The notes beneath the pieces were generated by a model. It ran no database searches and was not told where the DNA came from. It was given only the letters and a program-made list of their open reading frames with translations. A program made the translations under genes and the position numbers. Shown one piece after another: positions 36,203 to 48,980 of a DNA stretch of 64,000 nucleotides (the stretch's first letter is position 1; each line of letters begins with the position of its first letter). Location of the stretch: NCBI RefSeq assembly GCF_025698545.1, contig NC_068575.1, positions 49,671,980 to 49,735,979 on the forward strand, given 5' to 3'. This DNA comes from Gossypium raimondii. Taxonomy: Eukaryota; Streptophyta; Magnoliopsida; Malvales; Malvaceae.

Positions 36203-37788
36203 ATGGGTGATAATCAGAATAATCAGCTACCTCTTGCAGTTGCTGCAAATCCACATCATGTTTATCGTATTATGTACAATTATGCCAAGCTCACTATAAC
36301 TAGGGCTGAATCGAGTATTGTGAAACCCACTATTGCTACAAACAATTTCAAACTGAAGCCGAACACTATTCAGATGGTACAACAATTTGTTCAGTTCAAT
36401 GGTTTGCAAGACGAAGATCTAAATATTCATTTGGCTAATTTTCTGGAAGTCTGTGATACTTTCAAGATAAATGGCGTTTCTAACGACACCATTCGCTTAC
36501 GGTTCTTTCCCTTATCGTTAAGGAACAAAGCTAAACAGTGGTTGAATTCTTTACCACGAGGTTCTATCACTACATGGGATCAAATGACTGAGAAATTTCT
36601 ATTTAAGTACTTCCCACCGACTAAGACAGCCAAGTTGAGGAATCGTATCTCTTCCTTCGTTCAGATCGACTTAGAGACCTTATACGATGCATAAGAGAGG
36701 TATAAGGACTTATTGAGATATTGCCCTTACCATGGGTTAGCTCTATAGCTACAGGTTCAAACCTTCTACAATGGTTTGAATCCCTCAACTAGATAGTTAA
36801 TCGATGCAGCAGCTGGTGGTACTCTGAACAATAAAACACCTGAAGCGGCTTATGAGTTTATAGAGGAGGTGTCACTGAATAATTATCAGTGGCAAGTCAT
36901 GAGGAGAAAGCTGATGAAAGCAACCAGTGTTTTCAACTTGGATGTAGTCACCATGTTATCGAATCAGGTAGAACTTTTAAATAAGAAAATTGGTGGTTTA
37001 TTATTTCTACACAGGTACATCTAGTGATGCAATACGATGGAAATGGAGGTGGAATAAATAATCTAGAATATTTACCCTTCGATCCTAGAATGGAGAATGA
37101 GCAAATAAATTATATGGGTAATAATTCTAGACCTGAAAATAACCCTTATAATAATAACTATAATGTAGGATGGAGGAACCATTCCAATTTCTCTTGGGAT
37201 GGTCAAGGAAATCAGAGAGCATAATCCCCTCCAAGCTTCCAACAACAACCTTACTAGCAAGAGAAGAAATCGAACCTTGAGGACATGTTGAAGAAGTTTA
37301 TCTCGGTGTCAGAAACTCACTTTCAAAACACTGAAGTAGCACTTAAAAATTAGCAAGCGTCAATTCAAGGGCTCGATAACCAAATAGGTCAGCTTGCTAA
37401 ACTAATCTGAGAAAGACCACAAGGTAGTTTGCCTAGCAATATTGAAACTAACCCAAGAGAGCAGCTTCATGCAATTACTGTTTGAAATGAAGAAGGGTTA
37501 GTTGAATCTGAATCAGAACTGAGGTAAGAAAGTGTGGTAAGTAACGGTAAGGTTGAGGTAAGCTAGAATGAGCAAAAATTGGTTGGTAAAGAATATAAAC
37601 CTCGAGTGTCATATCCTAACGCGACGAAGAGAGACCACACGAGTGAAAATTTTGGTAAATTTCTTAAAATTCTGAAAAAATTACATATTAACTTACCGTT
37701 TATTGAAGCACTTTCGCAGATGCCTAATTTCGTTAAACTTTTAAATGAGCTTTTGTCGAACAAGAGAAAGTTAGATGATTCGTCGTAA
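36203..37788 (+). pseudogene. Athila-like gag, interrupted by many stops
   Basis: The first open frame (36203-36694) carries a Retrotrans_gag-type domain, seen for example in VQFNGLQDEDLNIHLANF and LRFFPLSLRNKAKQWLNSL. Homologous frame then continues after a stop at 36692-36694 through at least ten more stops to about 37788, with Asn-rich and helical segments typical of Athila gag. The stops fall mainly where TGG, CAG, CAA or CGA would be expected, so transitions explain them. Its role in an intact element is the capsid/nucleocapsid shell. Confidence 0.85.
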
Positions 37789-38278
37789 TAAAATACCCAA
37801 CAAATTGAAAGATCCAGGGAGTTTTACTATTCCTTATTTAATTGGTAGTTTGAATATTAATAATGCTTTGGCTGATTTAGGGGCGAGTATTAATGTCATG
37901 CCCTATAAAATGTTTAAACAATTAGGTCTTGAGAAACCCAAACAAACTAGGATGAGTATTCAATTAGCAGATAGAACCATTAGATTTCCTAAGGGTATTA
38001 TTGAAGATGTTATTATAAAAATTGATAAATTCATATTCCCAATTGATTTTGTTGTTTTAGATATGGATGAGAGTAATGAAATACCTTTAATTTTAGGAAG
38101 ACCCTTTTTAGCAACTGCTAGAACTATTATTGATGTTGGTACAGGTGAGTTAGTACTTAGTGTAGGTGACGAAACGATTACTCTCCAAGCTCGTGATTCT
38201 GTTAAGACATCTAATGATCGAGATGATTTTACAAGTTCTGTTAATATGAGTAATCATGTGGCTCAAACTTCTTTGTAG
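37775..38278 (+). pseudogene. Retrotransposon aspartic protease domain, fragment still open
   Basis: 167-codon open frame with the retropepsin-like active site ALADLGASINVMP (Asp-Leu-Gly in place of the usual DTG/DSG, common in this group) and the flap-distal ILGRPFLATARTIIDV block. In an intact element it is part of the gag-pol polyprotein. It overlaps the end of the gag frame and is followed by a deletion that removed reverse transcriptase, so it is a fragment even though open. Confidence 0.85.
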
Positions 38279-38280
38279 GA

Positions 38281-38704
38281 AACCCCTCGAAAAAATGTGA
38301 TGGAGCCACGTTCCAGTCCATGCGACAGAAACAGAACGATTCAAGATGAACAAATGTTGTAAATCGATGAACTAGATGAATGGCGAACACATGTTAAGAA
38401 GAAACCAAAAAAGCACGATGAAGAGTTAATGAGACATCATGATAAGCATGTGGATGGAACGAAACAATTTAAGGTTGGAGACAAGGTACTTCTAGATAAA
38501 ATGGATCCTCGAATTGCCACTTCGGAGCTTGATGCAAACAGATCAAATCCCTTTACGGTATTGAATGTCTTCCTATACGGTACAGTTGAGGTAACTCATT
38601 TTAAATTTGGCACATTTAAGGTAAATAGTACTGGACTTAAACCTTATATTGATAATAAAATTAATTGCGAGAAAGATGAGTTTCGACTTCACGAACCACC
38701 GTGA
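38281..38704 (+). pseudogene. Integrase C-terminal remnant
   Basis: The frame FKVGDKVLLDK, then GTVEVTHFKFGTFKVN and TGLKPYI is the C-terminal DNA-binding part of Ty3/Gypsy integrase. One stop occurs at about 38360. It follows the protease directly, so about 2-3 kb of pol normally lying between is missing; the junction is at about 38275-38340. Confidence 0.8.
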
Positions 38705-41013
38705 CCGTACGAAAGCGAGGTAAGTCGAGCTTAGACTTTAATTAATCACTTCTTGAAAGGCAACCTGAGTGTTAACACTGCTAATTCTTTTAATTTTATT
38801 TCATGTTATGTTTAAAACTAATTAATTTTCAAAATAAAAAAAAAGGGTGTGTTTTTTACCCACACAACTTGGACATATGGGCGTGTCGCAGGCCGTGTGT
38901 GAAATGGAGTAATCAACAGTGAGTTACACGGCCTGGTTGCACGGCCATATAGGATGCCACTTGGGCGTGGGAGAAGCGAAGGAAAACACACATCAAGATA
39001 CACGGGCGTGTGGGATCTCACATGGGCGTGGGAGAAGCGAAGGAAAACACACATGGCCTGACACATGACTATGTGGCCTAAACCCTAGAATTTCTTTCTC
39101 AATTTGTCTTTTTCTTCTTCCCCAACCAAGCCACCCATTTTATTTTATTTTATTTTTTATTATTTGTTATATTATTTATTTTTATTTTACTAATTTTTTT
39201 ATTTTATTATTCTTATACTTAGATTTTAAATTTATTTTAACTTAATAGCTATTTCTATTATTTTTAGTATTTTTTACTATTATTATTACAATTACCTTTA
39301 AGTTTATTGGTATCATTAAGTTTATTATTATTTATTTTTTCGTTTTATTTTTATTTTATTATTTATTTATATTTATTTTTAATTTTGTTTTAGTTTCTTT
39401 TTTAATTTTCTTAAACTTATTTTAATTATTATCTTTTGAAATATATTTTTATGGTTGTTTCTAATCGAGTTATAACCCTTAATCTTCTCTATTATTTATG
39501 TTTATTTTCTTATTAGTTTACTCGGAATCATGCGTTACATTTAGATTTGACTACAATTCTTCTTTTCACTATTCGGGATTTCATCCAATATTTAGAGCAG
39601 TTTCAATTTTCTACCTCTCTTATGATATTCAGTTTATCTTGTGATTATATATGTTTGTACATTGAGGACAATGTACATCTTAAGTGTGGGGAGGTTATTT
39701 ATATAATTATTAGAAAATCCTAAATTATGTCTTGTGTTTAAGTAATTTTCTCACACTTGATTAGAATGAATTTTTATCGCTTTGTGATTTTTATTGATGT
39801 GCTTTGGATTAAATTCATAGATATTTGTGCATTGGTTGTTTTAAACTTTAAGACATGAGAGAATCAAGAATGATAAGTTTATTTTCGAATTAAAAATTTT
39901 AGGTTGTTTCCCTAAATTGAGGTATTACCTTGAAGTTTTAAATTTACAAGTTTGACATCAAAAACTATAATTTTTTGTGAGAATTTGAGCCTTTAGAGCA
40001 TACATTTTTATTGCTCATTTTATTATTGGTTATGAGGGTGTCAATTTGATTTGTTATTCTAGAACTTGCTTCAATTATGCATGTCGACACCACACCTTTG
40101 ATTTGATATACTGAGATGACAAAGGCATTTAGGTTTTAACCCACGTATCCCATAAAAAGCCTACCTTTTTAATTAACCCTTAGTGAACCCCGTTGAGCCT
40201 AAACACACCGTTTCTTGATTTACCCATTAATGTTAACCCATAACTCATTTTGTTATTCGTTGAGAATTTTTCCCGTTTTACTAACTCCCCGTTTTGTTGA
40301 GATGTGATTTGGTTAGTTGCCTACCTATGCTCTTTTGTTTGATTTGCTGAATTATTTCTTATTGTAGAAAAAAAAGAAATTGAAAAAAATATATTTATTT
40401 ACATTTTGATTATTATTTAGTTCTATAAGCTTGAACAGTTAAATTCATATTTTGAGAAGAAGCTCGTTTTCTTATTCTTGAATAATTCTTGGTTTATGCA
40501 CTTGTTTTTAATTCAGTATTTGTTGTTTTTCTAGTTTGGTAATTTATCAATTCGATCTCGATTTTAACCATCTTTTTCGGCTTTTCTCCACACCCTTAAC
40601 CTAAGCCCCATTACAACTTCTTAAAGACCTTTTGATTTCTGTATCATATCATTTTATAGTGGTGGAGATTTGATTTTCATGCAAGCCTATGGTAATGACT
40701 TTTCATGTTTGACTATTGAGTGCTTATTCTTGAACCTTAAACATTTTGAGTGATTTGAGTGAATCTTTAGTGAGGATGTCGATTCTTGTCAATTTTGAAT
40801 AAAATGTAATTACTTAGATAAGGAGAAACACCTATGTTTTCGTGTTTAAAAATTTTAGCTTGGATTGTTTGAGACTTTAGTGCTCTTTTAGTTGAATTGC
40901 CAATACATGATTATTTATGGATTATTTTGAGACATTATTGATGGGAATTACAAGTTGAGAAATATTATTTTTAATGTTTGTTGAGGATTTTGCTTGAGGA
41001 CAAGCAAACGCTT
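38705..41013. other. Non-coding 3' region of the Athila-like element
   Basis: Contains cacgggcgtgtg-type motifs at 38860-39070, a T-rich low-complexity block at about 39138-39450, and a first polypurine-like motif (cttaagtgtggggagg) near 39680. No env-like frame is recognised. Confidence 0.6.
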
Positions 41014-41028
41014 GAGTGTGGGGATATT
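41014..41028 (+). other. Polypurine tract of the Athila-like element
   Basis: The sequence gagtgtggggatatt lies directly before the 3' LTR start TGATAAG. It matches the aagtgtgggg motif usual at this position. Confidence 0.7.
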
Positions 41029-42210
41029 TGATAAGTTGTAAAAGTAACATATTTTAATTCCATTCGTTAAATTAATGAATTTGATGCTCCTAATCTGTTA
41101 AATTCATGTCACTATACTTAGGAGAGCATTTGAGAGCGAAATGAGCAAATAACAAGTCAAAATCAGACAAATAGAGCTGTTTCCAGGATCCACACGGCCT
41201 GAGCATTTCCACATGGGCTGGCCACATGCCCATGTGCCAGCCTGTGTCGATATCACACCCTGCTTCCCAAATACGCGGAAAAACTCAATTTTTAAGCTTT
41301 TTGAGCACTCTAAAGTCTATAAATACCAATTAGAAGAAGACATAAGGGGACACTCAAAGAAGATCGAAGAAAGCACTCGAAGAATGCCATCGAAGTCAAC
41401 TCGAAAGTGGATCTCCCTCATTAAGTTTCTTTATGTCTTGTGGTTATTCTGACTTTGAGATGTTTTCATTTAGGATTATGAACTAAATTCCCTAGATACC
41501 TAGGGAAGATGAAACCTATGATGAATCTCAATATTTGGTTTCTAATTTACGCGATAAATACTTAATTCTTGTACTCAATTATGTGTGCTTATTTCTTGTT
41601 TTAATATTTTTGAGATATTAATTCAAGTTTAATGTGCTTATTTTGGTGGGGCAAAAATCCATGTTTAAGAGTAGATCTAGAATAATTGAGTGGAGTTGCA
41701 TGCAATCCTAGAAATAAGACGACATAAATCTACCAGATTAGAGTCATATCTAATAGGGGAATCCATAGATCGAGTTAATGCGACAATAGAGGTTTTAATT
41801 AGAAAGAGATTTTAATTAATCAACCTAGAGTCAGTTGTTCTTAATCTCGAAAGAGATATTAACAAAATTTAGGGGTTTCTACGGATCAAGACACAAGTGA
41901 ATAAATCGATTAATTCAGATTCATAATAATAAGTGAAGTCTAGTTGGATTCTTTCTTGGGTATTGTCTATCTTATTGGTTATTTTCGTTTACTTTCCTAT
42001 TTCATTCTCTGTTGCGTTTTTAGTTAGATTAGTTTAGTAATTTTAGATTAAAAATAATCACTCTAATTTATCGGCTAAATAATAGAAAAACGGTAATTAC
42101 TAGTATTTTTAGTCCTCGTGGATATGATATTCCCTACTCACCATAACTATACTATTGTTCGATGGGTGCGCTTGCCTTAGCCATATTTATAGTTAGTTTA
42201 GTAACCATCA
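41029..42210 (+). repeat. 3' LTR of the Athila-like element
   Basis: 1182 bp, TGATAAGTTG..ACCATCA. It is shorter than the 5' LTR through small deletions, including one after gatctccctca. Many single-base differences from the 5' LTR suggest an old insertion. Confidence 0.9.
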
Positions 42211-42948
42211 CAACTTGTCTGCATAATGTTTCGGTGGCCTATGACCACCCTGTCTGGTGTGTTAGATGGACGGAGATGGTATGTAACGGTTGGGGGTAGG
42301 ATCTATTATGAATGATACTTTGCATTGCTAAGCATACCATGCCATCTGCTATCTGATCTGATATGTTATAATCTGTCCATTAATTTTACTATCTGTTATG
42401 TTATTGGACTATGACACACACTGGACTTTTAGCTCACTCTATTATTTTATTTTCTCAGGTAATCCTTAGGATTAGGATTGGGTGGTGCTTAGGAGCTTTG
42501 ATTCGGATTCTCAAAATGAACTGGTTTTAAATAATTCTTTAAGTATGGGCTTTTGGACTATCAATTATCTTTATGGACTTTTATTTTGATTTTGGGCTTC
42601 GACACTTGGTTTAGTAGGTTAGTTTTAAACGAGAAACATGACTTTTCTGATAATTAAATAAGGTAACCATTGAAAAAAATATTGGTAAGTCACTAGTTTT
42701 TAGCTTCAAATTAAATGTGTTTTTCAAAAAATATCTAAGCTAATAATACGATTTTTAATTCAATTTGACAGAATAATAACAAATTCACTTAGGTTTTCTG
42801 GAAGAAAAATAAAATGAGTTTCACAAAAATATCTACACAAGATCAAATAAGATTAAATAAGGCAAGCAAATTTAATTTTCTGTGTGGTCAATATAACCTC
42901 CAAAACTCGATCATAACATCTGAACTATGTTTAGGGTGGTACAATGGT

Positions 42949-44153
42949 GATATTAAATTTTGTCCGCATCAAAATTAGAATCTCTCATTTACCAATAATA
43001 TACAAACAAAATCATCTTTTTCCCTTCTATTACTTAACTTCATTTACAAGTTACAATCTCTCTCTCTCTTTTTAAATTATCTAAATGGTTATGTTAGTTT
43101 AGTGTTTTTAAATTTTTAGTAAGATTTAAGTCTCATGGTGTTTAATAATATTTTATTATAAAAATTAAGTTGTTGTAAAATCGATTTTTATATTTTATTT
43201 TTTCTTTATGATATTTTTTCATAAATAATGAAGTACACTTCTTACTTCTTGTAACAACATCTTTCTTTAAAATTGTGCAAAATCAATTCTATTCTTAAGT
43301 GAAATAAAATAAATTTTTTGTTAAGATATTATTTCAATAATAGTTTAAATTTTATATAAAAATATATTAATGAAAATAATTTTAATAAATAAAATCACAT
43401 TTGTAAATTGTTTAAATCACAGTAATTAATAATATTATATTTTTATTTTGAAAATTAAAAAAGTTAAATGTGATCTTATATGTTACAAATAATAACCATT
43501 ATGTTAAAATATTTAAAAAATGGATAGATAAATGAAATTATTACAGAAGATTAAAGGTAACATTTTAATTTTCTATCAAATTAATGATATGCCTTAAGCT
43601 TTGATTGAAGTCAACTTTTCCAGAGAAAACACTAGTTTTAATAAATGAAATAAAAATGAGGTTGCTTTGGTGAGATGGAGAAATGAAAGATTTATTATGC
43701 TTTGATTTGTCTGATATATTTGTCATTTAGTTTTGTTTAATACATCTTTGTCAAATTGTGTGTAGATAGATTTTGCTGTTGATCCATATCTGCTTTGTAT
43801 ATTGTTGAATGGAAGCCTCACTTCAGGCATGTCAAATTTTGTATGAATATAAAATCCCAGCAAACCGTAACCCTAAACCAATAATTGTGTTTAGAATATT
43901 AAGTTTGTAAACGTATGGATAGGTGCTAACCTCCAAAAATCTGGGCAGACTTCTTCCCACTTTTCCTCCTTTCCTATTCACATATACAAATACCCTCGCG
44001 ATTTCTTTGCCTTCTAAATTATATTAATACGACCAAATAAAAGTGTTCACATATACATATAATGAATTCTGAATAAAATAAATCAATACCAAATTCAGTT
44101 TTAAATTTAACCCAGTTTAGTGATAAGATTAGGAGGAATGGAATCGAATGTTC
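42949..44153. other. AT-rich spacer
   Basis: No gene or delimited element seen between the outer solo LTR and the next solo LTR. Confidence 0.45.
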
Positions 44154-44158
44154 CAAGG

Positions 44159-45394
44159 TGATAAGTGATAAAAGGTAATATATTTTAATCCTTTTTTTAA
44201 TGCGTTTTTAGATGATTATTTATGTAAGTTGGTGAATTTTATGTTACTAATCCTTTGAATTCATATTTCTATACTTAGGAGAGCATTTGGGAGCAAAACG
44301 AGCGAAAATTAGACAAAAAGAGCAGATTTGAAGAACCACACGAGCTAGACACACGACCATGTGCCAGATCGTGTCGATTTTGCGATTCGCATCCCAAACA
44401 CATGAAAAAACGTAATTTTTAGGCTTTCTGGACATTCTAAATCTATAAATACCAAACAGAAGAAAAGAATATAGAGCATCATGTTTTTAGGTTATTCTGA
44501 CTATGAGATGTTTTTATTTACTATGAACTAATTCCCTAGGTAAGATGAACCCTATGATGAATTCTATTATTTGATTTCTGTTTTATGCGATAAATATTTG
44601 ATTCTTGTTCTCAGTTATGTGTGCTTATCTCTTGTTTTAATATTTTTTGGATATTAATTCATGTTTAATGTGCTTAAATCGGAGGAGAAAAATCTATTTT
44701 AAGAGTAAATCTAGCATAATTGAGTGGAGTTGCATGCAATCCTAGAAATAGAACAACATAAATCTACTAGATTAGAGTCAAATTTAATAGGGAATCTATA
44801 CATTGAATTAATGTGATAATAGGGGTTTTAATTATAAAGGAATTTCAATTAATCAACCTAGAGTCAATTGTTCTTACTCTCGAAAGATATATTAGCATAA
44901 TTTAGGAATTTTTACGGATCAAGATACCGAGTGAATAAATCGTTTAATTCAGATTCATAATGATAGATGAAGTCTAGGTGAATTCTTTTCTAAGGGTGAG
45001 TTTGGATGGGTTGTGCGTTTACCTACGGTTAGTGTAAAAACAGTAGTGGCGGTGAGATTAGATATTGTAGCGATACTGTAGCGTGAGACAAAAAGTAAGC
45101 TAAACGCACCGCACCGCACCCAATCGCCCATCCAAACCCACCCTAAGTATTGTTTCTCTCATTGGTTATTATTCGATTATTTTCTTAATTCATACTCTGT
45201 TGTTAGGTTAATTTAGTAAATCTTAGTTTAAAACAATCACTCCAATTTGTTGGCTAAATAATAGGAAAACGTTAATTACTAGTATTTTTAATCCTCGTGA
45301 CTACGATATCTTTACTTACCGTAATTATATTATTTATCAACAAATACACTTGTGTTTGTCATATTTTTAGTTAGTAACAGTAAAACGCACATCA
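44159..45394 (+). mobile_element. Solo LTR of the same Athila-like family
   Basis: Begins TGATAAGTGATAAAAGG and ends GCACATCA. It aligns throughout with the LTRs at 34661 and 41029. It is flanked by caagg (44154-44158) and caaga (45395-45399), a 5-bp duplication with one G/A change. No internal region, so a solo LTR. A MITE is inserted at 44994-45143. Confidence 0.85.
44994..45143. mobile_element. Tourist-like MITE, copy 2, inside the solo LTR
   Basis: 150 bp with termini GGGTGAGTTTGGATGGG and CCATCCAAACCCACCC and a perfect TAA duplication (44991-44993, 45144-45146). The two other LTR copies in the window lack it at this place, so the empty site is visible. Confidence 0.95.
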
Positions 45395-45399
45395 CAAGA

Positions 45400-48300
45400 C
45401 AAAGAATTAGAGGTTGGGAGTTGGAAAATGTCAAGTCAGTGGCATGGACAGCATGCCGCGCTGCTTCTATTAATTTAATCACTCTAAAGCTATTGTGAAA
45501 GATGCCTTCACTTTAATAATACAAGGTATACACATCGGTAACTCAAATCTGGAGCCATCCATATGGGATCTACAACATTTTCCTTTGTGAATATTATATG
45601 TTGAGCCATGATGATAATATTCAGGTTCTACATATACTCTGAACCTAACCAATTTCAACATATTTTGGTTTGATCCAACTCTTCAGGCAAGGCTTTTGTC
45701 TACACAAGTAGACAGTGAAACAGGGTTTTGTCTAGTAAAATAAATCCGTGGAAAATGGGTTTTAACGAAATTACAGAAATCAGTCACTGTCAATGTGAAA
45801 AAGATGTAGCAGACCGAAAGTGAACTTTCTTTTAATCAAATCAGAAATTAGGAAATTTCTGGGATTTGAATGTGACCTTGTTCTTTCATCCCGGGGGTTA
45901 AAGGAAAACATGTAATCTTAAAATTTGTCCTTTGTCGGCAGTTGATGGGCTATTTAGTCACTGCATTGGACCTGGTCGTGATGCAAAATCTCATGGTCAA
46001 TCTTAAATCTTAAGTTTTAGTGAGAAGAGGAAATGTGATGGAAGCAGCATTGGCTTATTTTATGTTGGATAATGAATGCCGTGTTAGGGATTTCTATACA
46101 AATATTAATTAATTTAGTTGAAGTTTGGCAGCTAAATTACAGAGGAAAGAACATTGCTGATATCCAGTCACGGACTGTATCATATCCAGTGATCTAGATT
46201 TAGACTTTAGATTTTAGAGGTTGTTTAATTTAGTATACTAATAAGAAAATTTTATTATATAAAAAATGCTGTTTATATTAATGCTCCAATAAAGATAATG
46301 ATCTTTATGGATCCTTTAGGTGATAATGATAATGAATTTTAGTTGATATGGATCCTTCGGATTGTTTTAAGGCTCAATGAAAGGGGTTTGATCATAGTAG
46401 TTGAGTATAGTATCCCATACTAAAGGGAAATTTGTTATTCCAATATATCATCGTTATAAACATGATGTAGATCCTCCATTGTGCGTTGGGCACAAACTAT
46501 AAGATTGAAAATGAATCCAGGCCTTGGAGGTAGGAATATATATAGCCGTGCAGCAGGCAAATACCAATGCCGTCTCTTGGTTGTAATGAGCAGTCATTTC
46601 TAACAGTCTGGCTATCCTTAACGTTTATTGGACCATTTTGTTGGCACGTCTCTCCTGTCCTTTCTTTTCTGTGTTGGCCGAAAACAACACTTCAGCTTTA
46701 TTGTGTGGGCGAAAAACACTTCACATCAACCAACCGAATCCCTTGTTTTTCTTCCACTTCTTCTGCTGATGGCTGAAACCATATCTCTAATTTAACCCTC
46801 ACCCTCACCTTCCGCCCTTCTAATCAAGCTTCAATACTGCTATGGATGAATGCTTTCTGGCCAAGTTTGGTTCATAGTAAGCCGTTTTTATAATAAAATT
46901 ATCAAAATATATGATTAATTAGGGCATTACCTATAATATATTATATTACTCTATGTGGTTGATTTCGCTAATATAATGTGAATTAATTTGGTTCTTTTAA
47001 AATATCTGTAAGTTAAATGAGTTCTAATTGCACCATTTTAAATCTATATTATAAATGTTTGGCTAAAATGATTTTGACTAGAAACGAAAAAAATAATATG
47101 CAATTTGCATGATTAATTTTTTAACTAATTAAGGTAAAACTATGAAAAGCATTAGCTCATATAATAATATCATTATTCTAGTGACTAATATATTCCAAAA
47201 TATGTCGACTATGAATATATAATAAAATTTCATAGACATGATTTTGATTATAGTCATAAAATAATTAATAATGTCTATGATAAATGATGTATAAATGTGT
47301 GATATTGTAGTCAAAAGATTAGACAATTGGTGATCTTCTAATATGACTATGTTCAAAAGTATATGAAACACTTCTGTATGTATATGGCTTGTTGAGAAAA
47401 AGTCATGCACAATAAAATTTAAGTTTTCGCTAAGGGATTTGAGACCTCTTTACAATAACCAACTTAGTAAAAATATATATGATGCGTAATTTCATGTATT
47501 TGGTAATTGTAAAATATTAATTTCTTGGATATCAAGAAATAAATAAAGTGAACAAATCTGAAACCATCATGATAAGAAAAGATAAAGTGATTATGGTAAA
47601 TTGATAATTGTATAAAGGATATCCTTAATAACATTCATCAGACAAGGAATGGATAATTAAACTTGATGAAAATGTTGGTCTTGTAAATTTTCAAGATAGA
47701 AATATAAAGTTTCACCATGTGGAATTTTGAACATTTAGAGATAAGGTACAAGTTGATAATATTTGAGTCACCCGTGATAGAAACTTGATCCAATACTTGG
47801 AATAATGTTAAGCCTTGAGTTCAATGAGATAAAGTAAATCATCAGTATATGACTACTAGCTAGCACTATAAAATAATGTATGATATATCATCTCAAGGTA
47901 AAAAATGCTAGGCACCCGTAATGGTAAATGATATTATTCTCTCTATCATATCATAAATATGTTACGATGTTATAATTATGAAATTACTCTTAATAATATC
48001 AACTTATGTGAGTGTGAAGTGTGGTTGCTTTTAGAAATTTAAGGGTTTGACTTTACCAACACTCATGAAAAAAAGTTACAAACACATAGTTATAATAGTG
48101 CCCCAATATATTATGCATTGACTAGTGTTTGAGCTATGTTTCGTTAATAAAATATAATAGCTAGTTCAAAGCTTAGCTTATCGTACAGTTTCGAATAACT
48201 TTGACATGTTTTCACTAAGTGCATGTTCAATCATCTATTATGCAATTGATTTTTAAGATTATCAAAATTTAGAATGATTTGAAAATGGAGAGAGATTGTT

Positions 48301-48700
48301 GAAATATTTTCAAAATGATTATAGTTCCAATGATTATAATTGAAAGGTTGTAAGTAACTAATAATTATAACATTTGGTTATTAGTTAAGAGTTGTCACTC
48401 TCCATAAATCATAACGTTAAATCACACCTCTTAAATTTCAAAAGTTTTATCAATTGATTTTTAACAAAGAATTTTAACTATTCAAGTAATATAAATTGAT
48501 TGGTTGTACTTATTTAAGAGACATGTCTATTCAAATAAAGATCTATTGAATAATAGTTATGTCTCTATACAGAGACACGAGAACTCTTATAAATAGGAGT
48601 CAAATTTCATTGCAAGGCTCAATCAGAAAAAATAGAAATAAAGGCTCTTTCTATTCCCTTACCATCTTTTATATTTAGAGATCATTCTATAAAGAACTAG
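45400..48700. other. Spacer, no gene recognised
   Basis: Contains an open frame at 46567-46776 and others without recognisable motifs, then AT-rich DNA. It may hold promoter or non-coding RNA sequence, but nothing can be supported. Confidence 0.4.
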
Positions 48701-48703
48701 GAT

Positions 48704-48980
48704 AAACTATATAAATGGTCACCCAATTATGCCTGTGAACCTGTTTTGGTCACCCAACTTTAAAACTTTTCAATTTAGGCACTAATGTTTGAATTCGTTC
48801 CTGTTTTAGTCACCCATCGCTAAATTGATAACAAAAAGTCTTTTTCTAATTAGTATAATAACACATTTAGTCCTCAATACTTACATATTCTATCAATTTG
48901 ATTCTATTTCTAAATAGTTTAATAAATTTAGCCCTTCACATTTATAAATTCTATCAATTTGATCCTTAAACTTGTTGGAA
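48704..48980 (+). repeat. Dispersed MITE-like repeat, copy 1 (forward)
   Basis: Carries gttttggtcacccaacttta, tttagtcctcaatacttaca and cccttcacatttataaattc phrases. The complement of 55352-55690 matches it along most of its length. TSDs were not identified. Confidence 0.8.

Larger units (their letters stand above)
34661..42210 (+). mobile_element. Athila-like Ty3/Gypsy retrotransposon, internally deleted
   Basis: Two long terminal repeats in direct orientation (34661-35906 and 41029-42210) begin TGATAAG and end ACCATCA. They are flanked by cagct (34656-34660) and caact (42211-42215), a target duplication with one G/A change. Between them are a primer-binding-like site, a gag frame full of stops, a still-open aspartic protease frame, and only the C-terminal piece of integrase. 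Reverse transcriptase, RNase H and most of integrase are absent. A long non-coding 3' region precedes the polypurine tract. The gag style and the long 3' non-coding part fit the Athila group. It cannot move on its own. Confidence 0.85.
33646..42943 (+). mobile_element. Solo LTR (about 1.7 kb) split by an Athila-like element
   Basis: The outer part begins TGTAATACTC and ends GGGTGGTACA. It is flanked by gtggt (33641-33645) and atggt (42944-42948), a 5-bp duplication with one G/A mismatch. Removing the inner retrotransposon leaves about 1.7 kb without coding capacity. The two halves are 33646-34660 and 42216-42943. Confidence 0.6.

Noticed and set aside
46567-46776. 69-aa plus-strand frame with hydrophobic Trp/Cys-rich sequence
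   Set aside because: No homology recalled, no splice-consistent extension found; left as spacer.
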